NCBI GenBank assembly: GCA_040902895.1
Contig: JBBDWL010000116.1
Span: forward strand, 18,717 to 82,716
Direction: 5' to 3'
Length of the DNA stretch: 64,000 nt
Source of the DNA: JALYRV01 sp040902895
GTDB taxonomy: Bacteria > Acidobacteriota > Vicinamibacteria > Vicinamibacterales > SCN-69-37
A program made the translations under genes and the position numbers. Of this stretch, positions 8,846-18,015 are shown piece after piece. The notes under the pieces were generated by a model. The model did no database searches. It saw only the letters and a program-made list of their open reading frames with translations, and was not told the DNA's origin. How positions within the stretch are numbered: position 1 is the first letter of the stretch; the number at the start of each line of letters is the position of its first letter.

Positions 8846-11800
8846 CGACTTCCAGCTCTGGATCTCGGCAACAGCGGGCCGCCGCCGGCGGGCCGCGCTA
8901 TGGCGTGCCGCAGCGGCCGGGCTCGTCGCGCTCGCCGGGGCGTTCGCCCTCGCGGCGATCGCCGATCGTCTGATGACGCCGTCAGGATGGCCGCTGGTGG
9001 CGCTGGCCTTCGCGTCGCTTCTGCTTGCCGCCGCCATCGCCGGCGTACTGCTGCTGCGCGCGTCTCGCCGCGAGGGCAGCACGCGTATCGCGACCCTCGC
9101 CGACACGGAGCAACCGGCGTTCGAAGACAGGGTGAAAACGGCGGTCGACCTCGTCGAACGGCCGGCGCCGGGCATCTTCGACGATCTCGTACTGGTTCAA
9201 ACCACCCGGCAGGTTGAGATTACTGACCTCCCGATCACAAATGACGATGCCGGTGCCAGGCGTGGAATGCGGTTGGCCGCAGGTGCCGCCCTCGCCTTGA
9301 TCATCGCGTTCGCGGCCGCGTGGCCCACGCTGCGCGATGCGGGCACGACGGCGCGCATCCTCGCATTTCCGGGTTCGCTCGAGCTGTCGATAGAACCGGG
9401 CGACGCGCGTGTGCCAATCGGCCGGCCGGTGATGATCGCGGTAAGGGCGTCAGCGCTGCCGCGGGCCAACCTGCGTGAAATGCCGACGCTGACGATCACC
9501 ACCGCGCTCGGCACGGCGTCGGGCGACATGCTGGAGGCTCCGGAGTTTGGGGCGAACTTCGACTATTCGCACGTCACACCGCCCGTGACCGAGAGCTTCA
9601 CCTACAAGGTCTCGTTCGGCCGCGTGACCTCGCGCGAGTACCGCGTCGAGGCGCTGCCGTTCCCGAACGTCGAAGGGATCGATCTTTCGTACAAGTATCC
9701 AGCGTGGAGCGGACTCGAGCCGCGCGAAGAGAAAGACACTGGGGATGTGTACGGACCCGAAGGCACCGCCGTGCGCATGCAGGTGCGATTCGACAAGCCC
9801 GCGCGCGAAGCCGTGCTGGTGATGGCGGATGGCACGCGCGTGCCGCTCGCGATCTCGACCAATCCTGCAATCCTCGAAACGAACCTGACGGTTTCCAAAG
9901 ACAGCTCGTATCGCGTCGAAGTGACCGATACCGACGGTCTGACGGCCGATGACACCACCGAGTATTTCATCCGGCTCATGGACGATGCGCCGCCTGATGT
10001 GCGCATCGTGCGGCCCGCAGGCGATCAGCGAGTGACCTCGCTCGCCGAAGTGGCGGTCGAGGCGCGCGCTGACGATGACCATGGTGTGCGCAGTCTCGAG
10101 CTGGTGTACTCGGTTCGCGGCCAGGACGAGCACGTGGTGCCGCTTGCAGGCCCCGGCGAGCGCGCGGTTTCAGGGCGGCATCTGATCTATCTCGAAGACC
10201 TCGCGGTCAAGCCGGGCGACTTCGTGTCGTTCTATGCGCGCGCGCGCGATGTCGCGCGCGGCAAGCAGTCGACCGAAGGACGCAGCGACATCTTCTTTCT
10301 CGAGGTGAAGCCGTTCGAAGAAGAATTCGCGGCCGCGCAGAGCATGGCGCAAGCCGGCGCGGGCGCCGCGTCGCGGCAACTGCAGGGTCTCGCCGCCGCG
10401 CAGAAGGAAATCATCGTCGCCACCTGGAAGCTCGAACGGCGATCGGCGGTGGGACGTTCCGATGCCGATTTGAGGGCCGTGGCGCAGGCGCAGCGCGAGC
10501 TGAGACAGCGCACCGCGCAGGCGGCAGAACGCGCCGGCGCGCCCGACCCGTCGCAGCGGAGCAGCCGAGGACGCCGCGGAGTGCCGCCGCAGCCGGCGGC
10601 CGGTGCATCCGAAGAGGAGCAGCCGGCCGTGCTGCTCGAGCGGGCCGGAGAGGCGATGGAGCGCGCATCGGCGGAGCTCGATGGCAGCCGGCCGAAGAGC
10701 GCGCTGGACCACGAGAACACCGCGCTGAATGAGCTGCTGAGGATCGAAGCGCAGGTGCGGCGCCGCGAGATCATGCAGGCGCAGAACCAGGCGGCGGGCG
10801 GCGGCGGCGGCGGACAGACCGGCACGCAGGATTTGTCGGCCCTTTTCGATCGCGAGCTGCAGCGCCAGCAGCAGACCAACTATGAGAACCGCGCGAACGC
10901 GCGCGCCGAGGAACAGGAGCAGGAGCAGGAGCAGGAAAGCGAGGCGCTGCGCCGGGTGCGCGAGATGGCGCAGCGGCAGGAAGCGCTGCGCCGCGAACAG
11001 GAGCAGCTGGCGCGCGCGAATCTGAGCGCCGAGGAACGTAAGCGCCGGCTCGAGCGCCTGCAGCGCGATCAGGAACAACTGCAGCGGCAGGTCGATCAGC
11101 TCGCGCGCCAGCTCAATCAGCAACGCCAGCAGGCCCAGCAAGGGCAGCAAAGCCAGCAAGGCCAGGAGGCGCAGCAAGGACAGCAGGGCCAACAGGGCCA
11201 ACAGGGCCAACAGGGCCAGCAGGGCCAACAGGGCCAGCAGGGCCAGCAGGGCCAGCAAGGCCAACAGGGCCAGCAAGGGCAGCAAGGGCAGCAGGGTCAG
11301 GCGGGTGGACGAGGCGGACAGCAGAACGCCGGATCGAGCGCTCGCGATGCGGCGAACGCGATGGGCGAGGCAGCCGGAAGTCTCGGCCGCGAAGATCTCG
11401 AGCGCGCCGGTGAACAAAGCGCGCGCGCGGCCGACGCGCTGCGAAATCTCGAGCGCCAGCTTCGCGAGAGCGGCCAGGATGGCCAGTCGCGGTCGATGAA
11501 CGACGCGCGTCTCGAAGCGCAGCAGCTTGCCGAAGCGCAGCGGCGTCTTGCCGACGATGCCTCGCGTGTGGCGAGAGACGGCGCTACGCCCGACGCCGCG
11601 CGCCGGCTCGCGGGTGAGAAAGAGCGCCTTGCCGAACGGCTCGACGCCCTCGGCCGGCGGCTCGACTCGAGCGCGGGGCAGCGCGGCGCCGCGCGGCCTC
11701 CGGGATCGAATCAATCCGATCAGCTCGCCCGCGATGCCGCCGCCGCGTCTCGTCGTCTGGCGCGGGAGCAGCGCGCCGGCGCCGAGAACTGGCGGCAGGG

Positions 11801-12587
11801 TGCGGGCGCGGGGCAGAACTCGCAACAGGGCAACCGTCAGGGACAGCCGGGCACGCAGACCGGGCAGCAGGGAGCGCAGCAAGGCCAACCCAACTCCCGC
11901 GGCCAGGGTACAGGACGGCTCGCCGACGGCGAATCACGGATGGCGGCCGATCTCGAACAGCTCGCGCGGCGTCTGGGCGCTCCGCCCTCCGGCGCCGGCG
12001 AAGCCGACGCGCGCCGCCTCGCGAATCAGCTCGACGAGGCGCGCGCCACACGCGAGCGGCTGGCCGATCTCGAACGCCAGATCAGCGATCTTCGCCGCCA
12101 GGCCGAGTCCGGCACGCCGGGACAGGCCGATCGCTCTGCGCCCCGCCGGCTCGAAGACTTGCAGCGCCAGTTCGGGCGCGAAGCCCAGCGGGCGCAGGAA
12201 CTCGCGAACCGTCAGCGCAACCAGGGCCAGGGCGGCGATGCGCGTCAAGACGGCGGCGACCGAAATCAGCAGGGCGGCAACCGCACCTCCGGAAGAGATG
12301 ACGGACGCCAGGACGATGGCCGGCGCGGGACGCCTGAAGAGGCGTGGTCGCCAAGCCGCTCGGCGCCTGGCACGCAGCAGTGGAAGCAGGATTTCTCGAA
12401 GTGGGAGTCGATGCGCAAGAACGTGGCGCAGGCGCTCGAGGCGTACGAAGCCTCGGTCACCGCGAAGCTCGCCGAGACGCTCGCGCAGGAGCGCGTGCAT
12501 GCGGGCTATGACGCGCGCACGCCCGAAGCGTGGCGCAAGCTCGTGGCGGATTACTACGAAGCCATCGCGCGACGGAGGAACCGCTGA
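8832..12587 (+). CDS. Large DUF4175-like membrane protein with coiled-coil and Gln-rich repeats
   Basis: 1251 residues from the ATG at 8832; the frame is open further upstream, but this ATG overlaps the BatA stop and begins just before the first membrane helices. Two hydrophobic helices lie at about 22-77 and a third at about 150-175. Extracytoplasmic beta-rich segments follow to about 490, then a long charged Gln/Glu/Arg-rich coiled coil. A near-perfect Gln-Gln-Gly repeat occupies about residues 781-823. The layout resembles DUF4175 proteins, which sit in the same operon with BatA and MoxR in many bacteria. It may act as a scaffold; no catalytic motif is visible. Confidence 0.75.
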   Translation: MSGRNDFQLWISATAGRRRRAALWRAAAAGLVALAGAFALAAIADRLMTPSGWPLVALAFASLLLAAAIAGVLLLRASRREGSTRIATLADTEQPAFEDRVKTAVDLVERPAPGIFDDLVLVQTTRQVEITDLPITNDDAGARRGMRLAAGAALALIIAFAAAWPTLRDAGTTARILAFPGSLELSIEPGDARVPIGRPVMIAVRASALPRANLREMPTLTITTALGTASGDMLEAPEFGANFDYSHVTPPVTESFTYKVSFGRVTSREYRVEALPFPNVEGIDLSYKYPAWSGLEPREEKDTGDVYGPEGTAVRMQVRFDKPAREAVLVMADGTRVPLAISTNPAILETNLTVSKDSSYRVEVTDTDGLTADDTTEYFIRLMDDAPPDVRIVRPAGDQRVTSLAEVAVEARADDDHGVRSLELVYSVRGQDEHVVPLAGPGERAVSGRHLIYLEDLAVKPGDFVSFYARARDVARGKQSTEGRSDIFFLEVKPFEEEFAAAQSMAQAGAGAASRQLQGLAAAQKEIIVATWKLERRSAVGRSDADLRAVAQAQRELRQRTAQAAERAGAPDPSQRSSRGRRGVPPQPAAGASEEEQPAVLLERAGEAMERASAELDGSRPKSALDHENTALNELLRIEAQVRRREIMQAQNQAAGGGGGGQTGTQDLSALFDRELQRQQQTNYENRANARAEEQEQEQEQESEALRRVREMAQRQEALRREQEQLARANLSAEERKRRLERLQRDQEQLQRQVDQLARQLNQQRQQAQQGQQSQQGQEAQQGQQGQQGQQGQQGQQGQQGQQGQQGQQGQQGQQGQQGQQGQAGGRGGQQNAGSSARDAANAMGEAAGSLGREDLERAGEQSARAADALRNLERQLRESGQDGQSRSMNDARLEAQQLAEAQRRLADDASRVARDGATPDAARRLAGEKERLAERLDALGRRLDSSAGQRGAARPPGSNQSDQLARDAAAASRRLAREQRAGAENWRQGAGAGQNSQQGNRQGQPGTQTGQQGAQQGQPNSRGQGTGRLADGESRMAADLEQLARRLGAPPSGAGEADARRLANQLDEARATRERLADLERQISDLRRQAESGTPGQADRSAPRRLEDLQRQFGREAQRAQELANRQRNQGQGGDARQDGGDRNQQGGNRTSGRDDGRQDDGRRGTPEEAWSPSRSAPGTQQWKQDFSKWESMRKNVAQALEAYEASVTAKLAETLAQERVHAGYDARTPEAWRKLVADYYEAIARRRNR
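11172..11298 (+). repeat. 9-bp in-frame minisatellite (Gln-Gln-Gly codons)
   Basis: About 14 units of a 9-bp repeat close to CAGCAGGGC, alternating CAA/CAG and GGC/GGG codons, lie inside the DUF4175-like gene. Units are flanked by degenerate copies (QQGQQS, QQGQEA) showing expansion from a Gln-rich core. Because the unit is a multiple of three, copy-number changes by slippage would keep the frame. Confidence 0.9.
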
Positions 12588-14776
12588 CATTCGCCGCACC
12601 AATTCCTGTCTGGATATTCGCGACGGCCGTCATCGCGCTGGCCGCGGTGGCGCTTGCCACCTATCGGCACGTCCCGGAATCACTCTCGCGGCGCCAGGTC
12701 GCTCTGCTGGTCGCGCTGCGCACAGTCGCGCTGATCGCGCTGCTGCTGTTGCTGCTCAAACCGGTCAGGCTCGAACCGCTGCCGCCCGGCGGCACGGCCG
12801 TGGCGGTGCTCGTCGACGCGTCGCGCAGCATGGGCATCGACGACACCGGCGAGTCGAGGCTCGCGCGGGCACGCGCGCTTGTCGACGAGCGCATCCGGCC
12901 CGCGCTGACGTCCGGCTTCGATGTGTCGGTGTTCACGTTCGGCGCGTCAGTCAGCGACGCGCCGCTGACAGAGACGGCCGCCATCCAGCGTCGCAGCGAT
13001 CTGCGCGGCGCCATCGCCGAGATCCGCAGCCGGTATCGCGACAAGCGGCTCGCCGCCACGGTGCTGCTGTCTGACGGGGCCGACACGGGCGGTCTCGTGT
13101 CATCGGCGGCGGGCGGCGCGCCCGTGTTCGCGGTGGCGGTCGGGGCGGGCGAGCCCGCGCTGGATCGCGAGGTCGTCTCGCTGGCGATCGATGAAGAGGC
13201 GCAGCTGCAGTCGCTCATCGATCTCTCCATCGTGATTGCCGCGCGCGGCACGGGGGATCCTTTTTCGGTGCGCGTGCTCGAAAACGGTCGCGCCGTGCAC
13301 AGCCAGCGCATCGAACCGATGCGCGGCGGCGGACCGGTGAGAATCGTGGTGCCGGTCGCGCCGCCCCGCGACGCTGCCGCCGTCTATGCCGTCGAAATCG
13401 ACGAGCATCCGGAAGAGACGGTGCGGACCAACAACCGGCGCGCGGTGCTCGTGCGCCCCGCCGATCGCCGCCGCGCTGTTCTGCTGGTCGAAGGCGCGCC
13501 CGGATTCGAGCACAGCTTCCTGAAGCGATCGCTCATCGGCGATCCGGCGCTCGAAGTCGACGCGGTCGTGCGCAAGGGACAGAACGAATCGGGCGAGCAG
13601 ACGTTCTATGTGCAGGCCACGTCGGATCGCGCGCCTGCGCTTGCCGCCGGGCTGCCGTCATCGCCGGAAGCGCTGTTCCGCTATGACGCGGTCGTGCTCG
13701 CGAACATCGAGGCCGACGCGCTGTCGTCGGCGCAGCTCGATCTGGTGGAGGCCTTCGTGTCGAAGCGCGGCGGCGGCCTGCTCGTGCTGGGCGCGCGGTC
13801 GTTCGATCGCAACGGTCTGCGCGATACACCGATCGAGCCGGCACTGCCGGTCTCGCTGACCGATCGCGGCGACGATCCCGGCGCAGGCGGCGGGCGCGCC
13901 GACGCCAACCGCCTCACGCTCACGGCCGACGGGCTGCTGCATCCGATCATGCGCGTCGCGCCCGACAGCGACGCGTCGCGGCAGCGCTGGCTCGAGGCGC
14001 CCAGCCTGTCGTCGACGGCAGGGCTTGGCGGCCCGCGGCCGGGCGCGGTCGTGCTGGCCACCGCGGGCAGCGCCGGCGGCCTCGGGCGTCCGCTCGTCGC
14101 CGTGCAGCGCTACGGCGAGGGGCGGTCGATGATCTTTGGCGGCGAAGCGGCGTGGCGGTGGCGCATGCTGATGCCGGCCACCGACGGCACCTACGACAGC
14201 TTCTGGCGTCAGAGCATTCGCTGGCTCGCCGGCGCGAGCCCGCGCGCGGTGGAGCTGCATGGCCCGGTCGACGCGATGGCAGGCGAGCCGGTGAAGATCG
14301 CGCTGCGCGTGCGCAATGCCGGCTTCGAGCCGGCGGCCGCCTCGTCGATCAACCTCGCGGTGGAAGGTCCGGCGGGCGAGCGCGAAGCGCCGATGCCCGC
14401 GCCGTCAGAAGAGGCGGGACTGCACAGCGCGATCTTCACGCCCTCGCAGGATGGCCTCTATCGCATCACGGCCGACGTGAAATGGCCCGACGGCCGCACG
14501 GAGTCGGCGTCGACGTCGGTGCTGGTCGGCGGCGCCGACACCGAGATGACCGAGCCGTGGCGGCACGACGCCGCCCTGGCGCGCATTGCCGAGGAATCGG
14601 GCGGCGCACTCGTCGCCGAGTCGGATCTCGACACGCTGCCGGCGCTGCTCGAAAAAGCGGCCGGCGCGCCCGAGCTGCGGGAGAAGGAGCTCTGGAACCA
14701 TCCCGCGATCTTCTTTGCGCTCATTGCGGCGCTGTCAATCGAATGGAGCCTGCGACGGCGATGGGGACTCAGGTGA
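12584..14776 (+). CDS. VWA and amidotransferase-fold membrane protein, probable CTG start
   Basis: About 730 residues. Two N-terminal helices are followed by a VWA domain with the MIDAS sequence DASRSMG, an Ig-like segment, an alpha/beta region (GGGLLVLGARSFDRNG), and a C-terminal helix (FFALIAALSIEWSL). This is the second BatA-like paralogue of the operon. The start is unusual: a strong Shine-Dalgarno (GGAGG, 12574-12578) is followed five bases later by CTG at 12584, which overlaps the preceding TGA just as GTGA and ATGA do at the other junctions. No ATG, GTG or TTG lies at a suitable distance; the next in-frame GTG (12648) is within the first helix. Confidence 0.8.
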   Translation: MTFAAPIPVWIFATAVIALAAVALATYRHVPESLSRRQVALLVALRTVALIALLLLLLKPVRLEPLPPGGTAVAVLVDASRSMGIDDTGESRLARARALVDERIRPALTSGFDVSVFTFGASVSDAPLTETAAIQRRSDLRGAIAEIRSRYRDKRLAATVLLSDGADTGGLVSSAAGGAPVFAVAVGAGEPALDREVVSLAIDEEAQLQSLIDLSIVIAARGTGDPFSVRVLENGRAVHSQRIEPMRGGGPVRIVVPVAPPRDAAAVYAVEIDEHPEETVRTNNRRAVLVRPADRRRAVLLVEGAPGFEHSFLKRSLIGDPALEVDAVVRKGQNESGEQTFYVQATSDRAPALAAGLPSSPEALFRYDAVVLANIEADALSSAQLDLVEAFVSKRGGGLLVLGARSFDRNGLRDTPIEPALPVSLTDRGDDPGAGGGRADANRLTLTADGLLHPIMRVAPDSDASRQRWLEAPSLSSTAGLGGPRPGAVVLATAGSAGGLGRPLVAVQRYGEGRSMIFGGEAAWRWRMLMPATDGTYDSFWRQSIRWLAGASPRAVELHGPVDAMAGEPVKIALRVRNAGFEPAAASSINLAVEGPAGEREAPMPAPSEEAGLHSAIFTPSQDGLYRITADVKWPDGRTESASTSVLVGGADTEMTEPWRHDAALARIAEESGGALVAESDLDTLPALLEKAAGAPELREKELWNHPAIFFALIAALSIEWSLRRRWGLR

Positions 14777-15765
14777 ATTACTGCCGCGCTGTTGCGCTCA
14801 TACTTGTTCTCGCGTGCCCGGGTTTGACGTCGGCCCAAGAGCGATTTGCGATCATCGTCGAAGGTGCGCCGGGGGAGGCGAAGTATGCGGAGCAGCACGC
14901 CGAGTGGCGCGACAGGCTCGCGAAAGTGCTGCGCGAGACGTACAAGATTCCCGAGCAGCAGTTGGTGATCCTGGCCGGATCGAAGAGCGCCGCCGCGGAT
15001 GCCGCCAACGCTGCATCCATGCACCCGCATGGTCTCGCCACCGCCGACGCCGTGCGCGCGGCGTTCGCGAAGCTGGGCGCGTCGATGCGTGCCGGCGATA
15101 TCGCGCTTGTCGTGCTCATCGGTCACGGCACGTTCGACGGCGAGGTCGCGAAGTTCAATCTGGTCGGTCCCGACCTTGCGGCCGACGACTGGAAGACGCT
15201 CGCGGAGAAACTGCCGGGCGAATTGGTGTTCGTCAACACGGCCAGTGCGAGCTCGCCGTTTCTGTCGTCGCTGTCGGGCACGGGCCACATCGTCATCACC
15301 GCGACCGCGATGCCCGCGCAGCGCTTCCACACCGTGTTCGCGGAGTACTTCATCGAAGGTCTGGCAGAGAGCGAGGCGGACATCGATCGCAACGGCCGGC
15401 GCTCTGTCTATGAAGCGTTTGCCTATGCCTCGCGCCGCGTGCGGCAGCATTATGAGCAGCGGGGACAGCTGGCCACCGAGCGCGCGATGATCGAGGATGA
15501 CGGCGACGGCAAGGGCCGCGAAGCCGGCGCGGACGGCCAGGACGGCCAGCGCGCGAGCCTGGCCTATCTCGACGTCGATCGCGCGGCCATCGTGACCGAT
15601 CCCGCGCTGCTTCGGCTGATGCAGCGCCGCGACACCCTGCTCGCCGACATCGACGAACTCAAGAAGCGGCGCCTGATGATGCCGCCGCTCGAGTACGACA
15701 GCCTGCTCGAAAAGCTGCTCATCGATCTCGCCCTCGTCTCGCGCGACATCCGGGCGAGAACCTAA
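14773..15765 (+). CDS. Exported caspase/C13-fold protein lacking the catalytic Cys
   Basis: 330 residues from a GTG that overlaps the previous stop; an ATG at 14761 is an alternative. A signal peptide ends near LTSAQE. The domain has the clan CD layout: a strand ending in the histidine motif VVLIGHGTFDG (His about 118), then LVFVNTASASSP (about 153-164), where active homologues have Cys after an Asp or Asn and small residues. Here no Cys is present. DIDRNGRRSVYE is a 12-residue EF-hand-like loop and DDGDGKG follows. It closes the MoxR/VWA operon. The fold assignment is from motif spacing and is moderately sure. Confidence 0.65.
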   Translation: MNYCRAVALILVLACPGLTSAQERFAIIVEGAPGEAKYAEQHAEWRDRLAKVLRETYKIPEQQLVILAGSKSAAADAANAASMHPHGLATADAVRAAFAKLGASMRAGDIALVVLIGHGTFDGEVAKFNLVGPDLAADDWKTLAEKLPGELVFVNTASASSPFLSSLSGTGHIVITATAMPAQRFHTVFAEYFIEGLAESEADIDRNGRRSVYEAFAYASRRVRQHYEQRGQLATERAMIEDDGDGKGREAGADGQDGQRASLAYLDVDRAAIVTDPALLRLMQRRDTLLADIDELKKRRLMMPPLEYDSLLEKLLIDLALVSRDIRART

Positions 15766-15785
15766 ACCGCTGTATTCTGTCTCCC

Positions 15786-16052
15786 ATGCGATGCCGTTCC
15801 TGCGGCACTGAAATCGCCGAGAAGGCGCTGATTTGCTTCCGCTGCGGTGCGGCGACCACTGACCCGGTACGGCGTCCGTACGTGAAAAAGACGCCGTCGC
15901 TGCCGCTCACCCTGTTCGGCCTGCTGCTGACCGGCGCCGGAATCGCAGTCGCGGTCGTCACGCCGGGCGTCACGCCCGTTGACGCCGCCGCTGCCGGCAT
16001 TGCGGCCGTCGGGCTCGGCACAATGGGAGCCGCGTTCTTTAGGAAGCGCTGA
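15786..16052 (+). CDS. Small zinc-ribbon membrane protein
   Basis: 88 residues. Two CxxC knuckles (CRSCGTE and CFRCGAA) near the N terminus form a zinc ribbon. They are followed by a basic linker and two hydrophobic segments around residues 40-60 and 62-80, so the ribbon should be cytoplasmic and membrane-tethered. It precedes the FHA/SpoIIE phosphatase gene by 5 bases, suggesting co-transcription. Function unknown. Confidence 0.75.
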   Translation: MRCRSCGTEIAEKALICFRCGAATTDPVRRPYVKKTPSLPLTLFGLLLTGAGIAVAVVTPGVTPVDAAAAGIAAVGLGTMGAAFFRKR

Positions 16053-16057
16053 TCGAC

Positions 16058-17707
16058 ATGCATCTCGAAGTCATCGACGCGCAGGGACGCCGCCACATCG
16101 ATCTCTCGTCGGTGACGGCCGACATCTTCCGCATCGGACGCCGGGAAGGCAACGATCTGCAGCTGACGGGCAGCGAGGTGTCGCGCGACCATGCCGAGAT
16201 CGTGCGGCGCGGCGACGACTGGATCCTGCGCGATCGCGCGTCGCGGTACGGCACGTTCGTCAACGGCGGGCCCGCCGCCGACCACGTGCTCAAGCCGGGC
16301 GATCGCATTCGTCTGGGACGCGGCGGCGGCGCCGATCTGATCGTGGCCGACGAGCTCGGCACGAACCTCGGCACGTCGGGCACCGGCGGCGTCAACGACC
16401 TCCGGCAGGTGGCCGCGCTGCTCGAAGGACTGCGCGCCCTCGGCTCCGGCCGCATCCTCGACGAGGTGCTCGCGCTCGTGCTCGACACGGCGATCGAGAT
16501 CGCGCGCGCCGATCGCGGCTTCATCATGCTCGGCGAGCATGGAGGCGAGCTCGATTTCAAGCTCGCGCGCGGCCGCGATCGCCACACGCTGAGCGACGCG
16601 AGCTTCAACACCAGCCGCAAGATTCCCGAAGAAGTCTTCCGCACCGGCGAGCCCAGGCTCGTGGCCGACCTGCTCGACGGCGATCTGGCGAACGTGCACG
16701 CCGGCACCGTCGCCCTCGGCATCCGCCACGTGCTGTGCGTGCCCCTCAACCTCGTGCGCTACGTCGATCGTCAGGAAGCGGAGCGGTCAGGCCGGGATCC
16801 GCGAAGCGCCGCCGCGGAAGCGGAACGGCGGATCGGCGTGCTCTATCTCGACAGCCGGGAGAAGGGAGACCTGCTGTCGTCTGCCACACGCGCGGCGCTC
16901 GAGACGCTCGCGACCGAAGCGGCCGTCGCCATCGAGAACGCGCGCCTCTATCGACAGACGATCGAGAAAGCGCGCACGGATCAGGAAATTCGCATCGCCG
17001 CCGAAATCCAGCAGGCGCTGCTGCCAAAGACGGGCAATACGCTGCCGTTCTGCGAGACGGCGGCGGCCGCTGTGGCCTGCCGCTCCATTGGAGGCGACTT
17101 CTACGACTGGATGGTGCGGCCCGACGGCTCGTTCGCCTTCACGCTTGGCGATGTGGCCGGGAAAGGCCCGCCCGCGGCGCTGCTGAGCGCGCTGTTGCAG
17201 GGGCTCTTCGCGGCACAGGCGACCGGCGTCGACGGCCCCGCGCTCGCGGTGTCGCGCATGAACACCGCGCTCACGCGCCGTGGCATCGAATCGCGCTATG
17301 CCACGCTCTTCGCCGGCCACCTCGATCCCGACGGCAAGCTGATGATCTGCAACGCCGGCCACAACCCGCCGCTGCTGGTATCGCGCACCGGCGTGGCGCG
17401 GCTCACCGAAGGCGGCACGGTCGTCGGCCTGTTCGATTCGGCCGAGTACGGGGAAGAAGAGCGCCGGATGGAGCACGGCGATCTGCTCGTCATCTTCAGC
17501 GACGGCGTCTCCGAGGCCATGTCGGCGAGCGACGACGAATTTGGCGACGAGCGGCTCATCGAGGCTGTAACCGCCGCGGGCCGAGAGAGCGCGCAGCAGG
17601 TGGTCGACACGCTGCTCGAATCGCTCAAGACGTTTACCCGCGGCGCGCCCCAGAGCGACGACATCACGGTGGTCGTCGTCCGCTATCGCGACCCCGCTCG
17701 CGCATGA
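16058..17707 (+). CDS. FHA-GAF-SpoIIE (PP2C-type) serine phosphatase, RsbU-like
   Basis: 549 residues with three domains. The FHA domain (about 1-95) shows the phosphothreonine-binding landmarks GRREGNDL, SRDHAE and YGTFVNG. A GAF domain lies at about 125-310 (a typical GAF ending is EAAVAIENARLY). The PPM/SpoIIE domain (about 340-545) has GGDFYDW, GDVAGKGPPAALL and IFSDGVSEA, supplying the metal-binding aspartates. Such proteins dephosphorylate anti-anti-sigma factors in partner-switching pathways; no anti-sigma gene is adjacent. The stop overlaps the next ATG (ATGA at 17704). Confidence 0.9.
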   Translation: MHLEVIDAQGRRHIDLSSVTADIFRIGRREGNDLQLTGSEVSRDHAEIVRRGDDWILRDRASRYGTFVNGGPAADHVLKPGDRIRLGRGGGADLIVADELGTNLGTSGTGGVNDLRQVAALLEGLRALGSGRILDEVLALVLDTAIEIARADRGFIMLGEHGGELDFKLARGRDRHTLSDASFNTSRKIPEEVFRTGEPRLVADLLDGDLANVHAGTVALGIRHVLCVPLNLVRYVDRQEAERSGRDPRSAAAEAERRIGVLYLDSREKGDLLSSATRAALETLATEAAVAIENARLYRQTIEKARTDQEIRIAAEIQQALLPKTGNTLPFCETAAAAVACRSIGGDFYDWMVRPDGSFAFTLGDVAGKGPPAALLSALLQGLFAAQATGVDGPALAVSRMNTALTRRGIESRYATLFAGHLDPDGKLMICNAGHNPPLLVSRTGVARLTEGGTVVGLFDSAEYGEEERRMEHGDLLVIFSDGVSEAMSASDDEFGDERLIEAVTAAGRESAQQVVDTLLESLKTFTRGAPQSDDITVVVVRYRDPARA

Positions 17708-18015
17708 AGCCTGGACTGCGCTCAGGGCCAGCACTGACAACGCGGGCCCGGTGGCTCTTACTCCTGTGGCTGGGCGTCGGCGCGGTCGTATGGCTTGGCG
17801 TGTTCGACTACGTGCATACGCGGGGGCACAAGGAATATCTGTACAGGAACGCTGAGCTGCGGCTCGGCATCCAGCCCCCGCCCGGCAAGTCGGCCGACCT
17901 GCGCGAGGTCATGGCCATCGAAGGCCGCAATGCCGCGATTCAGGCCAGCCTCTGGGCCGCATTCATTATCGCTGCGGGCTGGACCACGGTCGCACTGTTG
18001 TCGAATCGAAAATGA
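17704..18015 (+). CDS. Small membrane protein of unknown function
   Basis: 103 residues with an N-terminal helix (WLLLLWLGVGAVVWLGVF), a soluble stretch of about 45 residues and a C-terminal helix (LWAAFIIAAGWTTVALL). It is held between two ATGA overlaps, with the phosphatase gene before it and the LeuA-like gene after it, which supports it as a real gene. No known domain is recognised. Confidence 0.65.
   Translation: MKPGLRSGPALTTRARWLLLLWLGVGAVVWLGVFDYVHTRGHKEYLYRNAELRLGIQPPPGKSADLREVMAIEGRNAAIQASLWAAFIIAAGWTTVALLSNRK

Noticed and set aside
11172..11298. CRISPR-like array
   Set aside because: Units are 9 bp without spacers and encode Gln-Gln-Gly; it is a coding minisatellite. No CRISPR array was seen anywhere.
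10170..11888. Leu-rich minus-strand frame opposite the DUF4175-like gene
   Set aside because: It is a by-product of the Gln-Gln-Gly repeat read in reverse; no start signal or domain.
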